Shown piece by piece: positions 15,203 to 24,040 of a stretch of 42,703 nucleotides of DNA; position 1 is the stretch's first letter; every line of letters begins with the position of its first letter. Origin of the DNA: CAVUPF01 sp963777915 (lineage in GTDB: Bacteria; Actinomycetota; Thermoleophilia; Solirubrobacterales; 70-9). A program made the position numbers and the translations under genes. Under the pieces are notes generated by a model. It made no database searches. It was not told the origin of the DNA and was given only the letters and a program-made list of their open reading frames with translations. Location: the NCBI GenBank assembly GCA_963777915.1, contig CAVZSH010000002.1, positions 1 to 42,703 of the forward strand, given 5' to 3'.

Positions 15203-16161
15203 CCGGCGGCCTCCTTCGCGTAGTAGGTGACGATCGCGTCGGCGCCGGCACGGCGGATCGAGGTCAAGGTCTCCAGCACGGCGGCGCGCTCGTCGATCCA
15301 GCCGCGCTCGGCAGCCGCCTTCAGCATCGAGTACTCGCCGGAGACATGGTAAGCGGCAAGCGGGGCGCCGGTCTCCTCCTTGACGCGCCGTACGACGTCG
15401 AGGTAGGCGGTGGCGGGCTTGACCATCAGCATGTCGGCCCCCTCCTCGAGGTCGAGCCGGGCCTCGCGCACCGCCTCGGCGGCGTTGGCGGGATCCATTT
15501 GGTAGCCGCGCCGATCGCCGAACTCCGGGGTCGAGGAGACAGCCTCGCGGAACGGGCCGTAGAAGGCCGAGGCATACTTGGCGCTGTAGGCGAGGATCGG
15601 GACGCCCGAGTGGCCCTCCTCGTCGAGCTGGAAGCGGATCGACGCTACCCGCCCATCCATCATGTCGCTCGGCGCCACCGCATCGGCGCCGGCCTCGGCG
15701 TGGGAGATCGCGGTCTTGGCCAACAGCTCGACGGTGATGTCGTTGTCGACCTCGCCATCGCGGAGAAAGCCGCAGTGGCCGTGCGAGGTGTACTCGCAAA
15801 GGCAGACGTCGGTGATCACGACCAGTTCGGGGTGAGCCTCCTTGAGGGCGCGGACCGCCATCTGGACGATGCCCTCGTCGTCATAGGCGCCGCTGCCGCT
15901 CTCATCCTTGGTGGAGGGAAGACCGAAGAGAAGGATCGCTCCCACCCCGGCCGCAGCGATCTCGGTCGCCTCGGCGAGCAGCTCGGAGATCGAGAAGCGC
16001 TCGATGCCGGGCATCGAGCCGATTTCCTCGCGCACGCCTTCCCTGGCGAGGACGAAGGCGGGCTGGATCAGCTGTGAGGGTGCCAGGCTGGTCTCGCGGA
16101 CGAGCCCCCGCAGGGCCTCGTTGCGCCGCAGCCGTCGCATGCGTGTCGCGGGAAAAGGCAC
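15190..16161 (-). CDS. hemB: Porphobilinogen synthase (5-aminolevulinate dehydratase)
   Basis: 323 residues from the GTG start, the usual HemB length. HemB condenses two 5-aminolevulinate molecules to porphobilinogen. The metal-binding region DVCLCEYTSHGHC has the three Cys of zinc-dependent enzymes. The two active-site Lys are in YSAKYASAFYGPFREA and MVKPATAYLD. The GTG at 16161 was preferred over the ATG at 16140 because HemB proteins normally begin with a (F)PxTRxRRLR segment, here PFPATRMRRLRR. The much longer frame upstream is antisense to the ABC transporter gene. It is the first gene of the heme/bc/menaquinone block and is divergent from the ABC ATPase gene about 60 bp away. Confidence 0.95.
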   Translation of the reverse strand: MPFPATRMRRLRRNEALRGLVRETSLAPSQLIQPAFVLAREGVREEIGSMPGIERFSISELLAEATEIAAAGVGAILLFGLPSTKDESGSGAYDDEGIVQMAVRALKEAHPELVVITDVCLCEYTSHGHCGFLRDGEVDNDITVELLAKTAISHAEAGADAVAPSDMMDGRVASIRFQLDEEGHSGVPILAYSAKYASAFYGPFREAVSSTPEFGDRRGYQMDPANAAEAVREARLDLEEGADMLMVKPATAYLDVVRRVKEETGAPLAAYHVSGEYSMLKAAAERGWIDERAAVLETLTSIRRAGADAIVTYYAKEAAGWLQ

Positions 16162-16221
16162 TGCGCCGATTCTAGGCCGGGTAGCTTTCCGGCGATGGCC
16201 GCAGGGAGAAAGGCAGCAGCT

Positions 16222-16926
16222 ATGCAGGCGCGGGGGCTGGCAAAGCGCTACGGGGAGCAGGCCGCGCTGCGCGGGGTCGACTTCGCGGCGCAGGCAGGGG
16301 AGCTGGTGGCCGTGATCGGGCCGAACGGGGCCGGGAAGACGACGCTGCTCTCGATCCTGGCCGGGATCGTCAGGGCCGATCAAGGAGAGGTCGAGCTGCC
16401 CCAGGGGGAGGTGGGCTGGGTACCTCAGCAGGCGGCGCTCTACCGGCGCTTGACCGTCGCGGAGAACCTGCTGCTGTTCGCTCGCCTGGAGGGGCACGAA
16501 GACCCGAGCGCCTCGGTTGAGGAGATGCTGGAGCTGGCGGGGCTTGCGGAGCGACGGGGGGAGATCGTGGCCCGGCTCTCCGGGGGAAACCAACAGCGGG
16601 TCAATATCGCGATCGGGCTGCTGGCGCGGCCGGTGGTGTTGCTGCTGGACGAGCCCAGCGTCGGCCTCGACCCTCGCCAGCGGGCTCGCCTGTGGGAGTT
16701 CGTCTCCGGGCTGGCCGGGCGGGGGACGACGGTGATCTTCTCCACCCACGACATCCAGGAGGCAGAGCGGTACGGGAAGCGGCTGCTCGTCCTCGCCGAC
16801 GGCGAGGCCCTCTTCGACGGCTCGGCGGAGGGGCTGCGCGAGGCGGTGCGAAGCACCGCTCCGGAGGCCGCCGACCGCGACTTCGAGACCGCCTTCGTCG
16901 CCTACCTCCATCACCGGGGGCACTGA
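16222..16926 (+). CDS. ABC transporter ATP-binding protein
   Basis: 234 residues from the ATG at 16222 (a further ATG at 16195 has no ribosome binding site; AAAGG precedes the chosen one). It has Walker A GPNGAGKTT, the Q-loop in WVPQQAALYRRLTVAENL, the signature LSGGNQQR, Walker B VVLLLDEP and the H-loop STHD. The LSGGN form and short length fit the ABC-2 exporter class. The gene for its membrane partner starts 25 bases downstream. The substrate is unknown; an export role in the envelope is the safest guess. Confidence 0.93.
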   Translation: MQARGLAKRYGEQAALRGVDFAAQAGELVAVIGPNGAGKTTLLSILAGIVRADQGEVELPQGEVGWVPQQAALYRRLTVAENLLLFARLEGHEDPSASVEEMLELAGLAERRGEIVARLSGGNQQRVNIAIGLLARPVVLLLDEPSVGLDPRQRARLWEFVSGLAGRGTTVIFSTHDIQEAERYGKRLLVLADGEALFDGSAEGLREAVRSTAPEAADRDFETAFVAYLHHRGH

Positions 16927-16950
16927 TCAGACGTGCCTGCAGGAGCGCCC

Positions 16951-18351
16951 ATGCCTGACCCTCTGCGGTCCCGCGGCGCCCAAAGTCAGCTGCTCAGGGC
17001 GCGCTGGCTGCTGCTCAAGGACCTCCAGATCCTGCGGCGCTCGCCGCTTCAAGCCTTCCTCCTGGTCGCCTACCCGGTGCTGATCGCCGTGCTCGTCGGC
17101 TTTGCGATCTCCCGCGAGCCGAGCAAGCCACGGGTCGCCTTCCTCAACGAAATCCCCGCCGGCGAGCGGGTCAGCGTCGGTGGACGGCAGCTTCCCGCGG
17201 TCGGGGTCGGAGTGCGCATCTGCCAAAGGGTCGAATGCGTCTACGTGAAGGACCGCCCCGAAGCGGTCGAGGAGGTCCGCTCGGGCGACGTCCTCGCGGC
17301 CTTGATCTTGCCCTCTGACCTGGTCGAGCAGATCAACTCGCTCTCCACTCTCAATCCGGGGATTCCTCGGGTTGAAGTGATCGTCAACGAGGAGGACCCG
17401 GTCAAGGCGCAGCTGGTCAACGACCGGATCGAATCGCTGCTGGCGCAGGCGAACCTGCTGATCGCGCGGCGGATCGCCGTGGAAGGCGGCCACTACCTCA
17501 ACCTGCTCGTCAACGGAGGCGGCCTCCAGGTGATCGGCCAGACGTTTCACATCCTCGGCCTGCGCACCAGCGCCCAGATCCTCGGGGCGCTGCGCCCCGC
17601 GATGCCACGGGGGCCGCTGCGCAGCTCGCTCGACGAGGTCATCCGCTTCGCCAACCTGTCCCGCGAAAACCTCGACGTCGCCGGCCCGCTGATCGACCGC
17701 CTCGCCCAGCCGATCGAAGTCGACAAGCAGGTTCTGAGCGCCGCGACCCCGCCGCTCGAAATCTTCGCGGTGGCGGTCGCGGCGACCTTCACCCTGACCT
17801 TCGTCACGGTGCTCCTGGTGGCCGGCTCGCTCGCGCTGGAGCGGGAGGAGAACGCCTTCTCCCGCCTGACCCGCGGCCTCGTTTCGCCCTCCACCCTGCT
17901 CGGCGAGAAGGTCGCGCTCGGCATGGGCGTCGGCCTGATCGTCACCCTGCTGATGCTCGCCGGCCTTCAGACCTTCGTACCGCTGCACTGGAGTCGCATC
18001 GGCCTCTGGCTGGTCGCGATCCTCGCCGCGAGCGGGGCGCTGGCCGCCGCCGGGGCGGCGCTCGGGGCGGCGGCGCGCGAGGTCCGGGCGGTCTCCCTGC
18101 TCGCCTTCATGGTCTCGCTGCCGATCGCCTTCCTCTCGCTGATCCCCTCAGGCGTGGTCGGGGCGGGGCTGTATGACGCGATCGAGCTGCTCACGGCGCT
18201 CTTCCCCTTTAAGCCGGCGCTGGAAGCGCTGAGCGCTGCCCTTAACAGCGGCGGCTCAGGGCTCGGCGGGCCGTTGGCGCACCTCGTCGTCCTGATCGTC
18301 GCCTACGGGTTGATCGCCCGCCTCGCACTGCGCAGATTCGCCTCCGTCTAG
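16951..18351 (+). CDS. ABC-2 type transporter permease
   Basis: 466 residues with AGGAG five bases before the ATG. One membrane helix lies near the N-terminus (FLLVAYPVLIAVLVGFAI), then a long extracytoplasmic domain of about 200 residues, then five or so helices in the C-terminal half, the layout of ABC-2 (YhaP/CcmB-like) exporters. The extracytoplasmic part includes alternating hydrophobic helices and VEVIVNEEDPVKAQLVNDRI. ALEREENAFSRLTRGLVSP resembles the cytosolic coupling loop typical of this class. It pairs with the preceding ATPase. The substrate is not evident. Confidence 0.9.
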   Translation: MPDPLRSRGAQSQLLRARWLLLKDLQILRRSPLQAFLLVAYPVLIAVLVGFAISREPSKPRVAFLNEIPAGERVSVGGRQLPAVGVGVRICQRVECVYVKDRPEAVEEVRSGDVLAALILPSDLVEQINSLSTLNPGIPRVEVIVNEEDPVKAQLVNDRIESLLAQANLLIARRIAVEGGHYLNLLVNGGGLQVIGQTFHILGLRTSAQILGALRPAMPRGPLRSSLDEVIRFANLSRENLDVAGPLIDRLAQPIEVDKQVLSAATPPLEIFAVAVAATFTLTFVTVLLVAGSLALEREENAFSRLTRGLVSPSTLLGEKVALGMGVGLIVTLLMLAGLQTFVPLHWSRIGLWLVAILAASGALAAAGAALGAAAREVRAVSLLAFMVSLPIAFLSLIPSGVVGAGLYDAIELLTALFPFKPALEALSAALNSGGSGLGGPLAHLVVLIVAYGLIARLALRRFASV

Positions 18352-18363
18352 GGTGAGGTGAAG

Positions 18364-19152
18364 ATGCGCGTGCTCTTCATCGGAGATGTTGTCGGTAGCC
18401 CGGGCCGCAGGGGGCTGAAGGCTGCGATGCCGAGGTTACGTGAGCGCTATGAGCCTGAGCTTGTCATTGTCAACGGGGAGAACTCTGCCGGGGGGATGGG
18501 GATCACCGAGAGGACGGCGCACGACCTCTTCGATACCGGGGCCGACGTGATCACAACTGGCAACCACGTCTACCGGCACAGGGAGGCCTATGAGTACCTA
18601 GACCGCAGTGACCGGGTGATCCGACCGGCCAACTACCCGCACGCCAATCCCGGTCGGGGGCACACCGTCATCGAGGTTGGGGGGCGGCGGGTCGGCGTGA
18701 TCAACCTGAGCGGAGCCGAGGGCCTGAAGGTGGCCCGCTCTCCCTTCCACGAGGTCGACGCCGTCCTCGACAGGCTCCAGGCCGACTGCGTAATCGTCGA
18801 CTTCCACGCTGAGATGACCAGCGAGAAGGTGGCGATGGGCTGGCACCTCGATGGCAGGGTTGCCGCGGTCCTTGGAACGCACACTCATGTTCCGACAGCC
18901 GACGCCCGGGTGTTGCCGAAGGGAACGGCGTTCATCTCCGACGTCGGCATGACCGGCTCGCGAACCAGCGTGCTCGGCGTAAAGCCAGAGCAGGTGCTGG
19001 AGCGGCTGATTACTCAGATGCCGGTGAAGTTCGAAACCGCCGAGGAGGACGTGTGGGTGATGGGAGCGTTGGTGGAAGTGGGGAGCAATGGATCTGCCAA
19101 GGCGATCGTGCAGGTCTTGACACCCGCCAACGCCACCAGCAGCAGCGGATAG
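18364..19152 (+). CDS. YmdB-family metallophosphoesterase
   Basis: 262 residues, matching the YmdB/TIGR00282 length. The start is the ATG at 18364, with GAGG six bases upstream. Metal and active-site motifs are visible in order: FIGDVVGSPGRRGL, VNGENSAGGMGIT, TTGNHVYRHREA, VDFHAEMTSEKVAMGW and GTHTHVPTADARVLP. Members hydrolyse cyclic phosphodiesters such as 2',3'-cAMP and influence cell fate in Bacillus. It follows the ABC permease by 12 bases and is likely co-transcribed. Its last 139 bases overlap, tail to tail, with the GT-C-like gene on the other strand, and the last ten residues (TPANATSSSG) look like a non-conserved extension. Confidence 0.94.
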   Translation: MRVLFIGDVVGSPGRRGLKAAMPRLRERYEPELVIVNGENSAGGMGITERTAHDLFDTGADVITTGNHVYRHREAYEYLDRSDRVIRPANYPHANPGRGHTVIEVGGRRVGVINLSGAEGLKVARSPFHEVDAVLDRLQADCVIVDFHAEMTSEKVAMGWHLDGRVAAVLGTHTHVPTADARVLPKGTAFISDVGMTGSRTSVLGVKPEQVLERLITQMPVKFETAEEDVWVMGALVEVGSNGSAKAIVQVLTPANATSSSG

Positions 19153-20627
19153 AACCACACTATGTAGAGGTAGAACCAGTGATGCATCGTCAGCTGCAGG
19201 GCGATCAGTAGCGCCGCTCCCAAGGCAGCCACCTGGACAAGCGTCTTCCTTTGAGGTCGCCATGCCAGGAGCAAGGACAGCCCCGCGGTTGCGATGAGAA
19301 GCGCGATGCGCAGGGGTTCCAGGCTCCGAACCTGGCCCCAGATGCTGAAGGGGGAGTCTCGGCCTGCCTGGTAGGCGATGGTCCGATCGTAGAAGGTGCC
19401 GAGCCCTGGATCGATTGCCGCCCAGAGCATCACCAGCGCCGATACGAGCAGGAAGGACAGGGCGAAGCTCACTCGAGTCTTGCGCCTTGCTTCATATGTC
19501 ATCAGCATCGGCGCGAGCAGGACGGGTGCGAACTTGGTGAAGGCGGCGAGGGCGGCCACGCCGCCTCGGGCTATTGGGCGCGCCAAGACCAGCAGCATCG
19601 CCACCAGCAGCATCGCCACCAGCGTGTCGTTTGAATTCGACTCCAACGCATAGGCGGTATACGGGTAGGCGGCCCAGCCGAAGGCGAGGGTGGCGGCAAG
19701 CCTGCGGCCCGCCGGCCCGGGACGGATCCGCATGCCTAAAAGGATCAGGAAACCGAAGGTGAGGAGGTCAAAGATGACCGCTGCGGCGTGGGCGGCCGGA
19801 AGGTCGTTCCAGGTGCCAGACCAGGGCCAGATCCGCTCGAAGGGGACGTAGGCGTAGTAGTTGACCGGGCCATAGGTATCCCCTTGGGAGATTTCCTTTG
19901 GGAAGTTGCCATAGATCGGCTCGCCGTGGGCGATGCGATCGGCGCCGACGACGCCCGCGTAGCCGACGTCGATCACACCCGAGTCGGCGACGTTCAGCCC
20001 GACCCGGAAGCCGATCAGAAAGAGGGCGGCGATGAGCAGCCAAGCGGCAGGCCAGACCGGGCGGATCCCCTCGCCGCGGCCGCGGAACCCGACCCACAGG
20101 GCCCTGATGAGGAGATAAAGCAGCGGCGGGTACTGAAGGGGGACTGAGACGCCGATTTCGCCCCGGTTAAAGAAGAAGAACGAGGCGCCGAAGCCGATCA
20201 GGACGAGGAGGTCGAGGTTGGCGATCCGCCAGAGTCGCCGCCAATCCACCAGCCCGAGCAAAAAGAGAGCGCAGAGCGGCACGAAGACGTAGGTGGCGTC
20301 GAGCTTGTGACCGAACGCGCCCGGGTAGCCGCGGGCCATCTTCCAGGCGACCTGATAGCCGGTCCACGATTCGCGGACCAACCCGGTGAGCGGGTCGACG
20401 ATGACCAGCGCCACCTCCTTGCTCCCGGCGAAATAGCCGACTTCCCAGTTGCCGTCGTTCATCGTGGCGCTGGGCGCCAGACCGGGGTTCTTCCGCCGCT
20501 CTTCGATCGCCTTTGGATCGCGATTTGCGATCCTGGTCGCCCGCGCCGCGCTGATCTGTGCCGCGCTCGCAGGGCACGGCGCCAGCAGGGCAATCGCGAT
20601 CAGGGTCGCCGTCGCCAGGCGCTTCAC
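19014..20627 (-). CDS. Multi-pass membrane protein, GT-C-like, with N-terminal extracytoplasmic domain
   Basis: 537 residues. A signal-like N-terminus (LIAIALLAPCPASA) is followed by an extracytoplasmic module of about 80 residues whose pattern (ATRIANRDPKAIEE ... VIVDPLTGLVRESW) resembles PepSY-type folds. Then about ten membrane helices follow, with Asp/Glu-containing loops (FNRGEIGVSV, GEPIYGNFPKE) seen in GT-C polyprenyl-phosphate-sugar transferases. The catalytic class is inference. The start overlaps the phosphodiesterase stop as ATGA. The last 35 residues or so come from antisense of the ymdB-like gene and look unnatural; the conserved protein probably ends near VALAGVK. It also contains a perfect 15-bp duplication (19591-19620). 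Confidence 0.75.
   Translation of the reverse strand: MKRLATATLIAIALLAPCPASAAQISAARATRIANRDPKAIEERRKNPGLAPSATMNDGNWEVGYFAGSKEVALVIVDPLTGLVRESWTGYQVAWKMARGYPGAFGHKLDATYVFVPLCALFLLGLVDWRRLWRIANLDLLVLIGFGASFFFFNRGEIGVSVPLQYPPLLYLLIRALWVGFRGRGEGIRPVWPAAWLLIAALFLIGFRVGLNVADSGVIDVGYAGVVGADRIAHGEPIYGNFPKEISQGDTYGPVNYYAYVPFERIWPWSGTWNDLPAAHAAAVIFDLLTFGFLILLGMRIRPGPAGRRLAATLAFGWAAYPYTAYALESNSNDTLVAMLLVAMLLVLARPIARGGVAALAAFTKFAPVLLAPMLMTYEARRKTRVSFALSFLLVSALVMLWAAIDPGLGTFYDRTIAYQAGRDSPFSIWGQVRSLEPLRIALLIATAGLSLLLAWRPQRKTLVQVAALGAALLIALQLTMHHWFYLYIVWFYPLLLVALAGVKTCTIALADPLLPTSTNAPITHTSSSAVSNFTGI
19591..19620. repeat. Perfect 15-bp tandem duplication inside the GT-C-like gene
   Basis: AGCAGCATCGCCACC occurs twice in a row. 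On the coding strand it duplicates five residues in a membrane helix (VAMLLVAMLLV). It keeps frame and looks like a recent slippage event. Confidence 0.85.
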
Positions 20628-22153
20628 TGCGAGTCATCCAATCCGAAGCTCTCGAGGACGACCCCCGCAACGTCGCGCAGCGCCCACTGCGCCCGCTCAT
20701 CGGGAGAGTCCGGCCCGCAGCCGACAAAGAGCAGCGGGCCGAGCGAGTCGCCGGCGTGCAGGGAGCCGTGGCTGCCGCCCCCGGCGTGGGTGACCCCGCC
20801 CCAGTCGACCGCCTCAAAGCCAGGCGAAAGCGAGAGGACGAAGTCGCCGGCGTTGGGCGCCGTGAGCGCCGACCAGACGCGAGCGAGCGGATCGGGGTAG
20901 GCCTCGCTGCGCAACCGCCCATCCTCGAGCCGCGCCTTCAGCGCCGCTAGCTCCCCCTCGATCTCCCAGCTCGCTCCACGCAGATCGACCACCGGGCCGC
21001 TGGGCCGAAAGCGAATCTGCTCTCCGGCGCGCTCGACCACCGCCACCGCCCCGCCCTCGATCGCCACCCCGGACCCCTCGCGCCTCAGCGGCTCGCGATC
21101 GGGTCCCTCAAGGCGGCAGACCAAGTCGACCCCCTCGATCTCGCTCAGTGCCCGTTTCACGGCCCATGGCTCTGCCGGCTCGCCCTCGCCCTCCAAGAGG
21201 TAGATGTGCGCCGCGCGACCGGTCGGGCTGACCGCAAGCTGGGCCGACTCCGGGCGGGCCTCAGACGGCTGCAGCACAGTCCACTCCCGACCGAGGAGCT
21301 GCGCCAGCGCCAGGCCGCGATGCACCGGCGTCTGGGCGTGGTCGGCCAGCAGGATCAGCGCGTACTCACCGAGGAAGGCGTCAAGCCCACCCGTTGCCTC
21401 GGTCAGCTTCTCAAAGCAGCGGTCGGCCTTGGCAATCGACTCGACGCTCTCCTGCGGCCCGTGGCGGTGTGAGTAGTGGTCGTTATCGGGTAGCGAGAAA
21501 AGCAGGAAGTCGGCGAGGTCGCGCTTCGCTAGCTCCGCCGCGCAGCAGGCCGAGTAGCCGTCACGGCCGCCGGGGATAGAGGACGGCCTGCAGGAAACCT
21601 CGCGGCTGGCGTAGAGGTCTCCGTAGAAGAGCTCGCCGGGGCCCCAGGTGTGGTGGCGGAACTTGAGCCGGGTCGCCTCGACGGCGCGGCGCAGCAGGCC
21701 CTCGAGGGAAACCTGATGGCGGTGGCGCCCCCGGTAGATCAGGAACGGCGTGCAGGCTGTGCGGGCGCCGGCGTCGTCGAGGCGCTCGAAGAGGGTCTTG
21801 ACCTCGGGGTTGAGGTGCGCCAGGTTCATGTTGTATACGAGGTCATAGAGGGTGCGGAAGACCCCGAAGGAGCGGCTCGCCTCCAACGAGGAGCCGTACT
21901 CGACATAGCGTTGCTCCAGCCGGTGATACCAGTTCATGCCGCTGATCCAGTGCTGCTCAGCGCCGCGGCCGGTGACCATCTCAGCACAGGCGACCGGCGT
22001 AACCGAGGGGAAGCTGGAGACGCAGTCCGGAACGAGGACACCACGCTCAAGCAAGGCCGCGAAGGTCGGTGCGCGCCCCTCGGCGACGGCTCGCTCCAGC
22101 ATGTCGGTGCGCAACGAGTCGACGTAGGTGAGGACGAGCTTCTTCGCGGGCAT
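20624..22153 (-). CDS. Type I phosphodiesterase / nucleotide pyrophosphatase (alkaline phosphatase superfamily)
   Basis: 509 residues from the ATG at 22153 (MPAKKLVLTYVDSLRTDML). The metal-site Asp is in YVDSLRTDM, the catalytic Thr in SFPSVTPVACAEM, the second metal cluster in LPDNDHYSHRHG, and the DH pair in LLADHAQTPV. Together these are the standard alkaline-phosphatase-superfamily set. No signal peptide is visible, so it probably acts in the cytoplasm or needs another route. The longer open frame upstream is antisense to the small membrane protein and is not real. It overlaps the GT-C-like gene by ATGA, so both likely serve one pathway, perhaps phospholipid or glycan turnover. The substrate is unknown. 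Confidence 0.9.
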   Translation of the reverse strand: MPAKKLVLTYVDSLRTDMLERAVAEGRAPTFAALLERGVLVPDCVSSFPSVTPVACAEMVTGRGAEQHWISGMNWYHRLEQRYVEYGSSLEASRSFGVFRTLYDLVYNMNLAHLNPEVKTLFERLDDAGARTACTPFLIYRGRHRHQVSLEGLLRRAVEATRLKFRHHTWGPGELFYGDLYASREVSCRPSSIPGGRDGYSACCAAELAKRDLADFLLFSLPDNDHYSHRHGPQESVESIAKADRCFEKLTEATGGLDAFLGEYALILLADHAQTPVHRGLALAQLLGREWTVLQPSEARPESAQLAVSPTGRAAHIYLLEGEGEPAEPWAVKRALSEIEGVDLVCRLEGPDREPLRREGSGVAIEGGAVAVVERAGEQIRFRPSGPVVDLRGASWEIEGELAALKARLEDGRLRSEAYPDPLARVWSALTAPNAGDFVLSLSPGFEAVDWGGVTHAGGGSHGSLHAGDSLGPLLFVGCGPDSPDERAQWALRDVAGVVLESFGLDDSQ

Positions 22154-22182
22154 CGCCGCCAAATGATGCTCGACCGGGGCGG

Positions 22183-22617
22183 CTATCGCAGCACGCGCAG
22201 ACCCGCGTGCTTTCGCCGGGCGCGACGGCGGCGGGCGATCGCCAGCCAGGCCAACGCGGCCACCACCAAGAGCGCAGCGAAATGAAACAGCACCGAGACC
22301 GCGACGACCACGAGGGCGATGAGCGAGATCAGGAAGCCAAGCGCGGCGCCGCCGGCACCCTTGCGGCGCTCCGCGCCGCCGACCACGTCGCTTAGGACGA
22401 CGCAGGCGAAGGCGGCGCCGATCAGGCAGAAGAGCGCTCCGATTGGCCGGTCGAGATTGGCAACGCCCGCCAGCAGGAAACCGACAACCAAGCCGATCGC
22501 CGAGGCAAGCAGGGTCATCCTGCCGCGCGCCGAGCCGTGGGTGCCGGTCGTCCCGGCGAGCATGCCGATCGCGATGCCGATGCCGAGCTCGAGGCTGATG
22601 CCGGAGAGGAAACTCAC
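22183..22617 (-). CDS. Small membrane protein, function unknown
   Basis: 144 residues from the GTG at 22617 (a longer ATG at 22665 would reach nearly to the divergent aminotransferase gene). It has four predicted membrane helices, rich in Gly, Ala and Val: LELGIGIAIGMLAG, MTLLASAIGLVVGFLLAGV, IGALFCLIGAAFACVVL and FLISLIALVVVAVSVLFHFA. It ends in a strongly basic tail (ARRRRARRKHAGLRV). No motif is recognised. It is the first gene of a three-gene minus-strand set with the phosphodiesterase and GT-C-like protein (29 bases to the former). Confidence 0.7.
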   Translation of the reverse strand: MSFLSGISLELGIGIAIGMLAGTTGTHGSARGRMTLLASAIGLVVGFLLAGVANLDRPIGALFCLIGAAFACVVLSDVVGGAERRKGAGGAALGFLISLIALVVVAVSVLFHFAALLVVAALAWLAIARRRRARRKHAGLRVLR

Positions 22618-22672
22618 GCCCCGAAAACCTAGCCTTCCTGGCGCTTTCGCGTGGATTCGGCACACTTGAGCT

Positions 22673-24040
22673 ATGAGCGAGTCGCCGAGCCCGCCGCCGA
22701 GGCGGCGGGCTCACACCAGGACGCGGGACCTCGAGCGCTACGCCGGGCTGTTCGCCGAGCGCACCGCAGTGATGCGCTCATCGGCGATGCGGGACCTGAT
22801 GGCGGTGACCGCCCGCCCCGAGGTGATATCGCTAGCCGGCGGCCTGCCGGACACCTCGACCTTCCCGGCGCAGAGCTTTGCCGCGCAGATGACCCGGATT
22901 GCCCAGGACTCCGCTGCAGCGGCGCTCCAATACGGGCCGACCGAGGGCTTCGAGGAGACCAAGGACTGCATCGTGCAGGTGATGGGCGCCGAGGGAATGC
23001 TGCCCGATCCCGAGGACGTGATCGTCACCACCGGCGGCCAGCAGGCGATCGACCTGGTCTGCAAGACCCTCCTTGACCCCGGCGACGTGGTGATCTGCGA
23101 GGCGCCGACCTACCCCGGCGCGGTGCCGGTGTTCTGCAGCTACCAGGCCGACGTCCGCCAGATCGAGTGCGACTCCGAGGGGATGCGAATCGCGGTGCTG
23201 GAAGAAGCGCTGAAGAGGCTGGCCGACAAGCGACGGCGGCCGAAATTCATCTACACGGTGCCCAGCTTCCAGAACCCGGCCGGGGTGACGATGTCCCTGC
23301 AGCGTCGACGGCGCCTGGTCGAGCTGGCCCGCCTACACGAGCTGCTGATCGTCGAGGACAACCCCTACGGTTTGCTCCGCTACGACGGCGAGCCGCTGCC
23401 GCCGCTCTACCAGCTCGATGGCGGTGACTACGTGCTCTACGTCGGCACCTTCTCGAAGATCCTCTCGCCCGGCATCCGTCTCGGCTGGGCGGTGGCGCCG
23501 CCGCCGGTGATGGAGAAGATCGTGCTCGGCAAGCAGGCCTCTGACCTGTGCACCTCAACCCTGACCCAGTACTTCCTGCGCGAGTACTTCGCCGAAGGGC
23601 GGTGGCGCCAGTACGTCGAGGACCTGGTCGAGATCTACCGCCGCCGCCGCGACGTCATGCTCGAGGCGTTGGGCGAGCACTTCCCGGCACAGGCGAGCTG
23701 GACCGAGCCCGCGGGCGGGCTGTTCATCTGGGCGACCCTGCCCGAGTACATCGACACCAGCGACCTGCTGGCCAAGGCGCTGCGCGACGATGTCGCCTTC
23801 GTGCCGGGTCAGGCCGCTTACGTCGACGGGCGCGGCCGCAACTCGATGCGTCTCAACTTCTCCGGCGTCGGCGAGGGTGAGATCCGCGAGGGCATCCGCC
23901 GGATCGGGAATGTCATCTCAGAGCAGGTCGATCTCTACGGGGCGCTGACCGGCGAGCAGCAGGTGGCGGCAGCTGCGCGCGAGGAAACCGGGAAGGCAAA
24001 CGTGCTGCCGTTTCGCAAGACGGGCGAGGCGGGCTCGTGA
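22673..24040 (+). CDS. PLP-dependent aminotransferase, class I/II (2-aminoadipate/MocR-related fold)
   Basis: 455 residues. It lacks a DNA-binding head but has the fold of the LysN/MocR aminotransferase branch. Visible features are the N-terminal ISLAGGLPDTSTFP, the cofactor loop TTGGQQAIDLVCK, YTVPSFQNPAGVTMS with NPxG, VEDNPYGLLRY (aspartate to the PLP ring) and the Schiff-base Lys at about residue 262 in GTFSKILSPGIRLGW. The C-terminal Arg for the substrate carboxylate is in NSMRLNFSG. Substrate specificity cannot be told from sequence. Its TGA overlaps the GTG of the D-Ala-D-Ala ligase gene by GTGA, which hints at a role in cell-wall amino acid supply. Confidence 0.92.
   Translation: MSESPSPPPRRRAHTRTRDLERYAGLFAERTAVMRSSAMRDLMAVTARPEVISLAGGLPDTSTFPAQSFAAQMTRIAQDSAAAALQYGPTEGFEETKDCIVQVMGAEGMLPDPEDVIVTTGGQQAIDLVCKTLLDPGDVVICEAPTYPGAVPVFCSYQADVRQIECDSEGMRIAVLEEALKRLADKRRRPKFIYTVPSFQNPAGVTMSLQRRRRLVELARLHELLIVEDNPYGLLRYDGEPLPPLYQLDGGDYVLYVGTFSKILSPGIRLGWAVAPPPVMEKIVLGKQASDLCTSTLTQYFLREYFAEGRWRQYVEDLVEIYRRRRDVMLEALGEHFPAQASWTEPAGGLFIWATLPEYIDTSDLLAKALRDDVAFVPGQAAYVDGRGRNSMRLNFSGVGEGEIREGIRRIGNVISEQVDLYGALTGEQQVAAAAREETGKANVLPFRKTGEAGS

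Noticed and set aside
15200..16923. Very long minus-strand frame continuing upstream of hemB
   Set aside because: The part beyond the GTG at 16161 is antisense to the ABC ATPase gene, whose motifs are perfect.
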